Notes under the pieces: generated by a model
Told to the model about the DNA's origin: nothing
Database searches by the model: none
What the model saw: only the letters and a program-made list of their open reading frames with translations
Program-made: the position numbers and the translations under genes
Assembly: GCA_029266615.1 (NCBI GenBank)
Contig: JAQSWN010000001.1
Coordinates: 1-64,000 of the forward strand
Length of the DNA: 64,000 nt
Origin: Polyangiaceae bacterium
GTDB taxonomy: Bacteria; Myxococcota_A; Polyangia; Polyangiales; Polyangiaceae
Reading direction: 5' to 3'
In this document: positions 1 through 10,063 of the stretch, piece by piece
Layout of the letters: each line of letters begins with the position of its first letter
Position numbering within the stretch: position 1 is the first letter of the stretch

Positions 1-884
1 TCCTGGTCCACAGCGCACATTAGCCGGCGGCTCTCCAAGCGCGGCCCAACCAGGCGCAATAGCTCAGACTCTACGTCTTGCTCGCTGCCGATCAGCTCAC
101 CCGGGAGCTGCGACAGCGAGTCCACGAGCACTGCCTCTGTATCGTCGCCAGCGACCACGTGACGCGCGAGTGCCTTGGAAAGCGCGTCTGCTAACTGTTC
201 GGGAAGGTGCTCTCGCAACCCCTGACCGAGCAAGCGAGCCGGAGAGAGGCCGGTCGCGAGCTCCATGATGAGTCCGGGAGCCGTGTCGGCCGCGGCGGAG
301 GTGTAGGGCGTGCGACCGGGAGCCGCAGGGGGCGCCGGCGCAGGAATGAGCAGGGTTTCGCCAAATTCGGCGAGCCAAATCGCGTCCGGATGGAACACGC
401 TACTCGCAGCGATGCCAGTAGCGCTGCCCAAGAGTTCACGAGCGGCTAATGACGCCTTGAGCGCGTCCAACGCGATCCTCACCGCGACGGGAGCCGGGAG
501 CGTCGTGCGTTGCTTGCGCAGGGCAGAGCGCACTTCCGTGAGCGCCACGCCGGGAACGTACTCACTCGCAAGGTAGGTGTGGCCCTCACTTCGGACGCAA
601 CCGAGCAGCTTGAGCAACTTGGGATGCGCAATGCTGCGCGCCAAGTCAATCTCGGAGGCCATTTCCTGCACTTCGTGTGCAGACAAATCGCGCAAAAGGA
701 CGAAGCGCCCCGCGTCTTCACCCTTGGTGAGTCGCCCCAAGTGCATTGGCCCGCGTTGGCCCTCGAACAGCTTCAACATCAGCGAACAAGGCGGCGTGAG
801 GCTCGTGCGGCTCCGGGAAACATCGTCACTCGACGGCGCGGATTCATCGAACGCCGGTGCACTCTGCGGAAACACGGACCTCAT
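1..884 (-). CDS. Kinase-like protein lacking catalytic motifs (putative pseudokinase), truncated by window edge
   Basis: Own translation of minus strand from ATG at 884: MRSVFPQSAPAFDESAPSSDD...HLGRLTKGEDAGRFVLLRDLSAHEVQEMASEIDLARSIAHPKLLKLLGCVRSEGHTYLASEYVPGVALTEV...; N-lobe-like pattern, no HRD or DFG; open to position 1; absent from supplied ORF track because it runs off the edge. Confidence 0.7.
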   Translation of the reverse strand, partial: MRSVFPQSAPAFDESAPSSDDVSRSRTSLTPPCSLMLKLFEGQRGPMHLGRLTKGEDAGRFVLLRDLSAHEVQEMASEIDLARSIAHPKLLKLLGCVRSEGHTYLASEYVPGVALTEVRSALRKQRTTLPAPVAVRIALDALKASLAARELLGSATGIAASSVFHPDAIWLAEFGETLLIPAPAPPAAPGRTPYTSAAADTAPGLIMELATGLSPARLLGQGLREHLPEQLADALSKALARHVVAGDDTEAVLVDSLSQLPGELIGSEQDVESELLRLVGPRLESRRLMCAVDQ

Positions 885-1062
885 GTGTTCAGCAGTTGCA
901 AGAAGCGCGCGCGAGGTCAACTCCAACCCGACGTCAGGCAAAAGATGGTGAGCGATCCGAAAACTTTGGCCTTCGCCCTCGCATGGCGTTTGCTACACTC
1001 TCAGGTGTGTTGGGAACATTTCGCTCGGGCTGCGCGCGACGCCACAAAGCGCAGGGACAGAC

Positions 1063-2541
1063 TTGGCAGACGTGAACGCGGGGAAGCGGCTTGGCCAATA
1101 CCGTTTGCTGGTGCCAATCGGCGCAGGCGGCATGGGTCGCGTATGGGCTGCGCTGGACGAGAGCTCCGAGGAGCAACGCTTCGTTGCGATCAAGCTCGCC
1201 CTCGATGAGGGCGCCGATACCAAGTATTGGACGGCGCTAGCGGACGAAGCGGATGTCGCAGCGCGCATTCAGCACGTCAACGTGTGCCGCAGCTTCGGCT
1301 TAGGCACGACCGGAGACATCCACTACCTTGTCATGGAGCTGTCCGACGGCGCCTCGTTGCGGGACTGGTTGGACGCGGTCCCCGGACAGAAGCTGCCTCC
1401 AACCCTCGCGGCTCAGATCGGGATGAAGGTAGCGGCCGGGCTTCACGCTGCACACGAGCTGACCGACGACGCGGGCGAGGCGATGCACGTCGTCCACCGC
1501 GACGTGTCGCCGCAGAACGTGCTTATCGATCGGCGCGGGCGTGTTCGGCTCGCGGACTTCGGCGTGGCCAAAGCGCGCGGGCAGCTGCGTCGCGCGACCG
1601 AGACGGGGGAGATCAAAGGCAAGCTCAGCTACATGTCGCCCGAGCAAATCACCTCCAAAGAGGTGGACGCTCGCGCCGATGTCTTCGCGCTGGCATGCGT
1701 CATCTACGAAGCCTCCCTAGGAGTGCGGGCCTTCCAGGGGGGAGACGCGCTCACGACGATGTACGCGATCCTCGAGCAGCCGGTGAAGGCGCCCAGTGAG
1801 ATCGATCCCTCCTACCCCAAGCGCTTGGAAGCGGTGCTGCTGCGCGCGCTGGAGAAACAGCCGGACGCACGCTTTCAATCGGCGGCGGAGCTGCAGAGCG
1901 CACTCGCGACCTGTTTAGACGAGGACCTCACCGCGCCCGGCGACCGCCACATCGGGCGAGCGCTGGCATCCGTCATGGATAAGCAGCTTGAAGCTCGCCA
2001 TCAGTCGCTCTGTGCAGCGGCCGAGCGCGTGCGGCGCGGCGAATCGCTGGAACCGCCGAGCGCAGCGCTACCTCATACCGTGCGTTCGACGACGCAGGAG
2101 GGCGTCGCGCTCACGAACGATGTTGCTGCTCCTCGACCGAAGAGCAACAACCGCGCGTGGCTCGGACTTGCTCTGATCGGCGTGGCCTTCGTGGCGGTGG
2201 GCTGGTTGATGCGACCAGGGCCCCGCACCGCCGGCGCAGCGCGTCCGGAAGCCGAGCACGCCCCACCCCTCACCACACTCACACCGGTAGCCGAGGTCGC
2301 CGTTACAGCCGAACCGCCGCTCGCGAGTGCAAAGACGGCCGCACCGGACCAAGAAGAACTGCCGCCAACGAATGCACCCCCGCTAGGGGGCCGCCCGCGA
2401 AAAGCACGCACGGTGGCTGCGAGCGTGGCGTCGGAGCCGACGGTTGCGGCGGCACCGACAACGACGGGCATGCCTGCGGTGAAGCGCGGCCCGGCGAAGC
2501 CGCCGCGCACCATCGACCAGAGCAACCCATTTAGTAACTAG
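1063..2541 (+). CDS. Serine/threonine protein kinase with TM segment and Pro/Ala-rich extracytoplasmic tail
   Basis: TTG start; GAGGMGRVW, VAIKLA, HRDVSPQNVL, DFGVAK, SPEQ motifs; TM WLGLALIGVAFVAVGWLM; ends IDQSNPFSN. Confidence 0.95.
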   Translation: MADVNAGKRLGQYRLLVPIGAGGMGRVWAALDESSEEQRFVAIKLALDEGADTKYWTALADEADVAARIQHVNVCRSFGLGTTGDIHYLVMELSDGASLRDWLDAVPGQKLPPTLAAQIGMKVAAGLHAAHELTDDAGEAMHVVHRDVSPQNVLIDRRGRVRLADFGVAKARGQLRRATETGEIKGKLSYMSPEQITSKEVDARADVFALACVIYEASLGVRAFQGGDALTTMYAILEQPVKAPSEIDPSYPKRLEAVLLRALEKQPDARFQSAAELQSALATCLDEDLTAPGDRHIGRALASVMDKQLEARHQSLCAAAERVRRGESLEPPSAALPHTVRSTTQEGVALTNDVAAPRPKSNNRAWLGLALIGVAFVAVGWLMRPGPRTAGAARPEAEHAPPLTTLTPVAEVAVTAEPPLASAKTAAPDQEELPPTNAPPLGGRPRKARTVAASVASEPTVAAAPTTTGMPAVKRGPAKPPRTIDQSNPFSN

Positions 2542-3595
2542 AGCTGGCGGCGTCGTCGGCTCAGCGCCGCTAGGCCGACCAACGCCGCGAAAATGCTCGA
2601 CGTGGGGGAGGCGCCGCACGAGACCTGACACCCACCGGAAGCACTCGCGGGCTGCTGCGCTTCGGGCGCCTCAGCAGGCTCTCCGCCACTGCTGCCAGCG
2701 GTCGGCGATTGGCCGCCCACTGGCGCCTCACTCGGCGGCGCGCCGCCAGCGGCGCCGCCGCTATCAGCGCCCCCCGCGCCGGTTGAGCCGTCCCCCGGAA
2801 ATGGTTGCCCGGCAGCTTCGAAGCCCGCGCGCAGCAGCTCCGGATATCGGTTCACCTGGGCGAAATAGTTCAGTGCGTTTTCGGAGGTGCAATCCGCGAC
2901 AGTTTCACCGGGGAAGCCGAGAGAGTAGACGCCGACGACGGCGCCGCTTTCCGAATCCAAGGCTGGGCCACCGCTATCTCCTTTGCAAACAGCTCGGCCG
3001 ATGGCGAACGTGTTTGGAAGCGTATCTATGTACTTCACTGGCACGCCGTCACGACGGCGACGAGCCGACCAACGAGATGCCTCGGCGCTCGATTCAGAGA
3101 GCCCGTAGCCCACGACGGAAACGCGCGTGGTCTTGCCGACGACCTTAGTCAAGGCGAGTGGGACGAGAGGTAGGGCGAGGCTATGATTTGCGTCGCGAGA
3201 GCGGCCGGGTCTCCGCCCGGGAGACCACTGATAGCCTCTTTTTCGGGCTGTCTGCCGGCAAATATGTGAAGGTTCTCTGGCGGGCTCGAGGCTCCCAGCT
3301 CGCCGCCGCTCGGTACCATCAGCGAACCGTCCGGGTTGCAGCGGATGTTGTCTGCCGGGTACTCCGCTACGATGCAGTGCCGTGCCGTGAGGAGCAGGTT
3401 GGGCGCTATGAGCGACGCCGAGCAGACGCTCGTGTCTCTAGTTCGATCCGTGCGGAGGATGAGAACGCCGTCATCCGCGTCGGTGGAAGGGACGCCGCTG
3501 ATGACAGGTTCAGTGACCACGCTCGACGAATCCTGAGGCTCCCCGGATGCACTGCATCCAGCGACAAGCAGAAGAGCAGCAGCGATGCGGCTCAT
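2538..3595 (-). pseudogene. Trypsin-family serine protease split by a frameshift (ORFs 3149..3727 and 2538..3152)
   Basis: Upstream ORF from MSRIAAALLLVAGCS (3595) contains LLLTARHC (His box) and stops at 3149; downstream frame resumes VSVVGYG...CKGDSGGPAL (Ser box) and a MYXO-CTERM-like tail SGGCQVSCGASPTSSIFAALVGLAALSRRRR. Confidence 0.75.
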
Positions 3596-5415
3596 GGAAG
3601 TGGGAAGAAGTTGGGGTAGCAGAAGGACGAACCTGAGAGTTTCAGCTGCTCGGGGCTCTTTGGATCCATGCGCAACATGTCGAAGCTCACGCTCGGCGAT
3701 CCACTCTGCGGCCTGCTGACGCACCACACGCTGCCCGGCGAATTGCGCGCACCGGTGTCCGGTTTGAAGTCCGGCGGCCCCAGGGTTCCAACCAGCTTCA
3801 CCTGTGCTCGGTTCCTGAGATTTCCGAGCACGGTGTTCACCATTCCGGCGTTTTCGCCGAGGCCGACGGTAACCTCGACTGAACCGGGACCACCTATCAA
3901 GGAGCTCATGCCGTTCACGACGTCTTCGCCGTCGAACTCTTCGCCCGCTGGTGAGAGCAATGCCGCAGTCAGGCTATAGAGCATGAAGTACGCGGCGTCA
4001 TACATGTTCTCCCGGCTCTCCAACCCTTTCTGCTCGGGGTAGCGTGCTTGAATGTCCGCGAGGTACTTATCGTAGAGAGCGCTATCTTCTACTGAGGCGT
4101 AGTTAACGCCCGCCATGATCTTGTCCACGTCCGTCATCCCGGTCTGCTGCATCCCATCAACTTCCATGCCGAAATAGAAGGAAGGCATCGATAACGATGG
4201 GTCGAACGCGTTGCGCGGCGACAGTATGTAGAAGGGGGACTGGTCCAAAGCCTTCGGCCCCTGTATCGCGGTGAGCGTCGGGTCAATGAACTCGGCGCCA
4301 CCAAGCGACACGACGATGTCCGCCGAGCCGGGATCCTTTAAGGCGGTTATCACGCCCGATGTGTTGATCGAGCCCGAATCCTTGCCCGCGACCTGGACTT
4401 GGATGCGTTGATAGTTGTTCCGGTTAGTGCTCGCATTTAGAAAGGCACCGTTCACCTTCACTTTGCTCGGGAGCGAGTTGGCCAGGTCGAGCGAATAAGT
4501 GAGGTCGGTGTTCACGATCGCGACCTTGACCGGCTTGTCCCGATCCACGGGTTTTCGGATCCGATTTCGGACATAGCTTTCTGCGAGCTCAAACAGGGGA
4601 ACGTAAGTTGGCAGGAGGTCCGTGACCGGGCCGAGCATGTGCCAAAGCAGACCGCTCTCATCCTGCGAGATGAGTGAGCTATCGGCTTCGAATGGGCCGA
4701 GCAGGAAGACTGGACGCGGGCGCGCCTTCACCTCGTTGTAAACGGTAGAAAGATCTGCAGACGGCAGAGTCGCGAGGATCGCGGGCACCTGCACAGTGTC
4801 CACCAGATGGGCGACGCTCGCGGCGAGGTCCGGCTTCGTCGATTGGCAGAGCACCATCACGAAGGGGTGCCCGTCGACACCGCCGAGCGTGGCTTGCATG
4901 AACTCCTCGAGCGCAAACTTGTAGATCAGCGTGTATGGATGACCCTCCGGGTTCGAAGCATCGATGGGCACATACGCACCGAAGATGATCGGCTTGCCCG
5001 GCTTGGTGAGGTACTCGGTCGGGTTCTCCTCCGTACCCGCCACCACGTAGGGGCAGTGCTCCGGAATCGTGAGCGGGACGCACTTCTCCTCTTGGCAGAT
5101 GTACGGCTCGCCATCGTGGTCGTCGATGCACTCCTTGTTCTTGGTGCACTCGGCGACGACGGGGGCGCCGGCGGTGCCGCCTTCGGGCTTCGTCCCCCCT
5201 TCGCTCTCGGTGCCGCCGCTGCCGGAGCCGGACGTGTTCGTCATGTTGGCGACGCACACGTTTTCGGAGCTACACGAATAGTCGCCGAACTTGCGGCAAT
5301 CTCCGTCGGTTTTGCATTGATCCACGCTCAGGTCGCGAACGATTGAGCAGCTGAACAGGGCGAGGCATAGGGAGCTACAAAGCAATAAGAGTGAACGAAC
5401 GGAGCGGGGGCTCAT
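3592..5415 (-). CDS. Periplasmic-binding-protein-like (Peripla_BP family) lipoprotein with Cys-rich N-terminal module
   Basis: Lipobox-like LALFSCS; two Cx5DxxC-type motifs; IIFGAYVPIDASNPEG...LATLPSADLSTVYNEVKARPRPVFLLGP...VKVAIVNTDLTYSLDLANSL. Confidence 0.8.
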   Translation of the reverse strand: MSPRSVRSLLLLCSSLCLALFSCSIVRDLSVDQCKTDGDCRKFGDYSCSSENVCVANMTNTSGSGSGGTESEGGTKPEGGTAGAPVVAECTKNKECIDDHDGEPYICQEEKCVPLTIPEHCPYVVAGTEENPTEYLTKPGKPIIFGAYVPIDASNPEGHPYTLIYKFALEEFMQATLGGVDGHPFVMVLCQSTKPDLAASVAHLVDTVQVPAILATLPSADLSTVYNEVKARPRPVFLLGPFEADSSLISQDESGLLWHMLGPVTDLLPTYVPLFELAESYVRNRIRKPVDRDKPVKVAIVNTDLTYSLDLANSLPSKVKVNGAFLNASTNRNNYQRIQVQVAGKDSGSINTSGVITALKDPGSADIVVSLGGAEFIDPTLTAIQGPKALDQSPFYILSPRNAFDPSLSMPSFYFGMEVDGMQQTGMTDVDKIMAGVNYASVEDSALYDKYLADIQARYPEQKGLESRENMYDAAYFMLYSLTAALLSPAGEEFDGEDVVNGMSSLIGGPGSVEVTVGLGENAGMVNTVLGNLRNRAQVKLVGTLGPPDFKPDTGARNSPGSVWCVSRPQSGSPSVSFDMLRMDPKSPEQLKLSGSSFCYPNFFPLP

Positions 5416-5416
5416 G

Positions 5417-6874
<1,458 letters not shown>

Positions 6875-6923
6875 AGCTCACGTGAAGTGCATCGCGCATT
6901 TATGGTAGGGTCGGGTAATACAC

Positions 6924-6951
6924 AGGGGTATACGCCATCACTTCTACCCCT
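6924..6951. promoter_or_regulatory. Perfect 7-bp inverted repeat AGGGGTA-N14-TACCCCT in divergent intergenic region
   Basis: Arms 6924-6930 and 6945-6951, between divergent genes 5417..6874(-) and 7046..8524(+). Confidence 0.4.
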
Positions 6952-7045
6952 GATCGCGCTATTATTTAGCCAAAATTGCCACAAAAGTCCTCCTAACGAT
7001 CAGTAGCGACTACCACTCACTCCGCAGTACTCTTTTAAGGTAAGG

Positions 7046-8524
7046 ATGGTTGCCGAACGGCATAGAGGGGACGCGCTGACCACCGTGCGTCCGAGCAAGG
7101 AAGCAGCCGCGCAAGCGGAGCAGCAGAACGCGCTCAAATCGCTCGCAAAGCCCGCCGCAGACCTGGCTGAAGAAGCTTCGGATGTTGCGCCGACCGCGAT
7201 CGCGCGGCCGCAGCAAGTCGTCGGCCGATACCGCTTACTCATGCCGCTCGCGGAGGGCGGCATGGCGCAGGTTTGGGCAGCCAAGCCGGACAAGGGCGGC
7301 CTGTCGCGCACCGTCGTGATCAAGCTAGTTTTGCCCAAATTTGCGGCAGACGAGCAGTACTCGCGCATGTTCATCGACGAGGCCATGGTGGCTGCCGCCA
7401 TTCGCCATCCCAATGTTTGTGAGATCCACGAGCTGGGAAAGCACCAGGACCTTCTGTTCATGGTCCTGGAATGGGTTCCGGGAGACACGATGAACGGCCT
7501 CGTGCAGGGCGCTCGCCAAGCCTTGCCAGACGCGATCGCCGCGCGCGTCATCGCAGACGCGTGCGCCGGCTTGCACGCAGCTCACGAGGCTTTGGGGAAG
7601 GACGGGCTGCCTCTCGGCATCGTCCACCGGGACATCTCCCCGCAGAACATTCTCGTAGACTTGCATGGCCATGCGAAGGTCAGTGACTTCGGTATCGCGA
7701 AGGCGCGCCACCAATTGCATGCGCGTACGCAAACGGGCGAAATCAAGGGAAAGTTCGCTTATATAGCGCCTGAGCAGATCCGTGGCGGGGTCGTGGATCG
7801 CCGCGCAGACATCTACTCGCTCGGCTGCTTGCTCTACGTGGCGACCACCGGGCAGCGCCCGTTCGGCGGCGGCGCGACCGCGTTGGGACGCATCGTTCAG
7901 GGCAAATACGCGCTGCCGAGCGAAGTTCGCGAGGGTTATCCGCCCGGCCTCGAGCAAATCATCCGCAGAGCGCTGTCCGCCTCGCCGGACGAGCGCTTTC
8001 AAACGGCGGAAGAGATGCGCATCGCGCTCGAAGGTTGGCTGCAGACTTTGCCCACGCCGGTCACGCACGCGCAGGTCGCGGCGCTCGTGGCGGAGCGGCT
8101 TTCACCGGAGAAACGTAAGGTGATCGACGCGCTGCTCACCACCGCGCGCGTCGTCCCGGAAGAGCTCGCGTTTCGGCTGCTACCAGAGCTGGAGCTCACG
8201 CAAACGCCGACGGCGCAGCTCGCGAAATCGAGCCCCACCGCCGCTCCTTCTGCGCGCGTGTCTCGCCCCGGGCGTGAAATATCTCGTCCCGGTCGTGGAG
8301 AAGGGTCTCGCTCCGGTCGAGAGGCGTCTCGCTCCGGTCGAGAGGCGTCGCGCTCCGGTCGAGAGGCGTCGCGCTCCGGTCGAGAAGCGTCGCGCTCCGG
8401 GGTCACGGAACCGAGCGTGTCCGTGAGCTTCACGATGCCGCAGTTTCGCAAGCGTCGCTTTCCGTGGGTCGTGGTGCTGGTGGTGCTCCTTCTAGCTCTT
8501 TTTGCCTACATTCAGTATCGGTAG
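7046..8524 (+). CDS. Serine/threonine protein kinase, C-terminally membrane-anchored, with heptapeptide repeat
   Basis: YRLLMPLAEGGMAQVW, VVIKLVL, HRDISPQNIL, DFGIAK, APEQ; SRSGREA repeats; C-terminal TM WVVVLVVLLLALFAYIQ. Confidence 0.95.
   Translation: MVAERHRGDALTTVRPSKEAAAQAEQQNALKSLAKPAADLAEEASDVAPTAIARPQQVVGRYRLLMPLAEGGMAQVWAAKPDKGGLSRTVVIKLVLPKFAADEQYSRMFIDEAMVAAAIRHPNVCEIHELGKHQDLLFMVLEWVPGDTMNGLVQGARQALPDAIAARVIADACAGLHAAHEALGKDGLPLGIVHRDISPQNILVDLHGHAKVSDFGIAKARHQLHARTQTGEIKGKFAYIAPEQIRGGVVDRRADIYSLGCLLYVATTGQRPFGGGATALGRIVQGKYALPSEVREGYPPGLEQIIRRALSASPDERFQTAEEMRIALEGWLQTLPTPVTHAQVAALVAERLSPEKRKVIDALLTTARVVPEELAFRLLPELELTQTPTAQLAKSSPTAAPSARVSRPGREISRPGRGEGSRSGREASRSGREASRSGREASRSGREASRSGVTEPSVSVSFTMPQFRKRRFPWVVVLVVLLLALFAYIQYR
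8261..8400 (+). repeat. 21-bp in-frame tandem repeat encoding (A/E/G)SR(S/P)GRE units in kinase 7046..8524
   Basis: Near-identical GCGTCGCGCTCCGGTCGAGAG units seen directly, with degenerate copies upstream. Confidence 0.9.
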
Positions 8525-8525
8525 C

Positions 8526-8542
8526 TGGCACACGCCGTGCTT
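8526..8542 (+). promoter_or_regulatory. Candidate -24/-12 (sigma54) promoter
   Basis: TGGCAC-N5-GTGCT, correct GG-to-GC spacing of 12 nt, one mismatch to TTGCW in the -12 box, about 70 nt upstream of the ATG at 8612. Confidence 0.35.
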
Positions 8543-8611
8543 AGTCATACGTTCGTGGCGTCGCCGAAGAGCATTGTGCAAGGCGCCCGCCGCAAAGGAC
8601 GTATCAAACCA

Positions 8612-10042
8612 ATGATGAAGCGATTCGGCGTGGCCTTGTCTGTAGTGGGCTGTGCTGTCGGGTGTGCAAGCGCGGATCCTGGGGATCCTGCGCAAGAAAG
8701 CGTGGGACAGAGCGCGAGCGAGATCGTTCGCGCAGACAAGCTGGGAGGGCCAGACGCCGCGGTGGCGGTCGTCGGTCTGACCGGCACCGGCGGGCGGCGC
8801 TACTGCTCCGGCGTCGCGGTCGCCCCGCGCGTCGTGATCACCGCGGCGCACTGCCTGACCGACATCGTCGAGCGCACGATCGTTTACTACGGCGCGGACG
8901 TCACCGCCGACCAAGACCAGTTCTACAACGAGGACGATCCGAGCCAGCCTTGGACGGTCGCGACGACGTGGGTTCAGCATCCCGACTACGTGGCGGACCT
9001 ACACTACCCGGACCTCGCGGCTGTGTACCTCCCCCGCGAGCTGCCGTTCCAGCCGGCCGAGCTCCTGCGCACGCCGCTGCGCAACAGCGACTTGAACGAC
9101 CAGCTGACGGTCAGCGGCTGGGGCGCCTCGAAGGCCCTCACGCCCGATCTGAGCGAGTTCGAAGGCGTGGGCATTCAGCGCACAGCCAAGATCCCCTTCC
9201 TGGGCTCGCCCACCGTGCGAGACTTCGTGCCCGCGGACCCGAACAACGGCCTGTTCGTCCCCTCCATCCGCGCCGACCTCGCGAAGTTCGGAGGGCGCGC
9301 CCCGGAATCCAACACCTGCGCGGGTGACTCCGGCGCTCCCATCTACGTGAAGCGCGGCAACCGCCAGTATGTCGCGGCCATCAACTTCTTCACCGGCCTC
9401 TCTTGCGAGGGTTATTCGATGGCCACGCGCGTGGAGCCGTTCTTGCGCTGGTTCGACGAGTCCATCGCCAAGGGTGGCGAGCTTGCCATCGCTCCCAAGC
9501 TCAAGTGCGTAGACGAAGGTGCGGACGGGTCTTACACCGCCTTTTTCGGCTACGAGAACCCAAACGTCGTCAACGTGGAAATCCCGCTCGGCCGCGACAA
9601 CAAGCTGCGTGAGGACACCGCGGGCGTGAGGCCGACGAATTTCCTGCCGGGTTCTCACCCCTGGGACTTCTTCTTGGAGTTCGGCCGCAGGGACAGCTTG
9701 GAGTGGGAAGTACGCTCTGGTGGTAATAGCTGTCACGACCGCGAAAAGCGCGCGGTCGCCAGCAAGCGCTCCCCCCGCTGCGACGAAGCGGCGCCAGACG
9801 TTTCCTGCGCGCAGCTGTGCAAGGGTTTCGACGCGTGCGGCTTCGGCATCGATTTCGGCGACTGCATGACCGATTGCACCTCCAACATCGGCTTCTTCCA
9901 GCAGGAGCTGCCGCAGTGCTTGGCGCCGTGGGTCGCGCTGAACCGCTGCATGGCCGCGTTGCCGACCGAGGAACTCTGCAACTTCAGCAGCCCGCCTTCC
10001 TGCGTGGACGAGACGGCCGCTTACGAAGCCTGCTTTCTATAA
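8612..10042 (+). CDS. Trypsin-family serine protease lipoprotein with C-terminal Cys-rich domain
   Basis: VGCAVGCASA lipobox-like; VVITAAHC, PDLAAVYL, CAGDSGAPIYV triad boxes; C-terminal segment rich in Cys. Confidence 0.88.
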   Translation: MMKRFGVALSVVGCAVGCASADPGDPAQESVGQSASEIVRADKLGGPDAAVAVVGLTGTGGRRYCSGVAVAPRVVITAAHCLTDIVERTIVYYGADVTADQDQFYNEDDPSQPWTVATTWVQHPDYVADLHYPDLAAVYLPRELPFQPAELLRTPLRNSDLNDQLTVSGWGASKALTPDLSEFEGVGIQRTAKIPFLGSPTVRDFVPADPNNGLFVPSIRADLAKFGGRAPESNTCAGDSGAPIYVKRGNRQYVAAINFFTGLSCEGYSMATRVEPFLRWFDESIAKGGELAIAPKLKCVDEGADGSYTAFFGYENPNVVNVEIPLGRDNKLREDTAGVRPTNFLPGSHPWDFFLEFGRRDSLEWEVRSGGNSCHDREKRAVASKRSPRCDEAAPDVSCAQLCKGFDACGFGIDFGDCMTDCTSNIGFFQQELPQCLAPWVALNRCMAALPTEELCNFSSPPSCVDETAAYEACFL

Positions 10043-10063
10043 GTAAAGCGAGCCGCGACCCCT

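Noticed and set aside
3145-3160. Programmed frameshift or TTGA coupling producing two functional protease chains
   Set aside because: No slippery site seen, and the Asp box is missing in both frames; mutation or sequencing error is simpler
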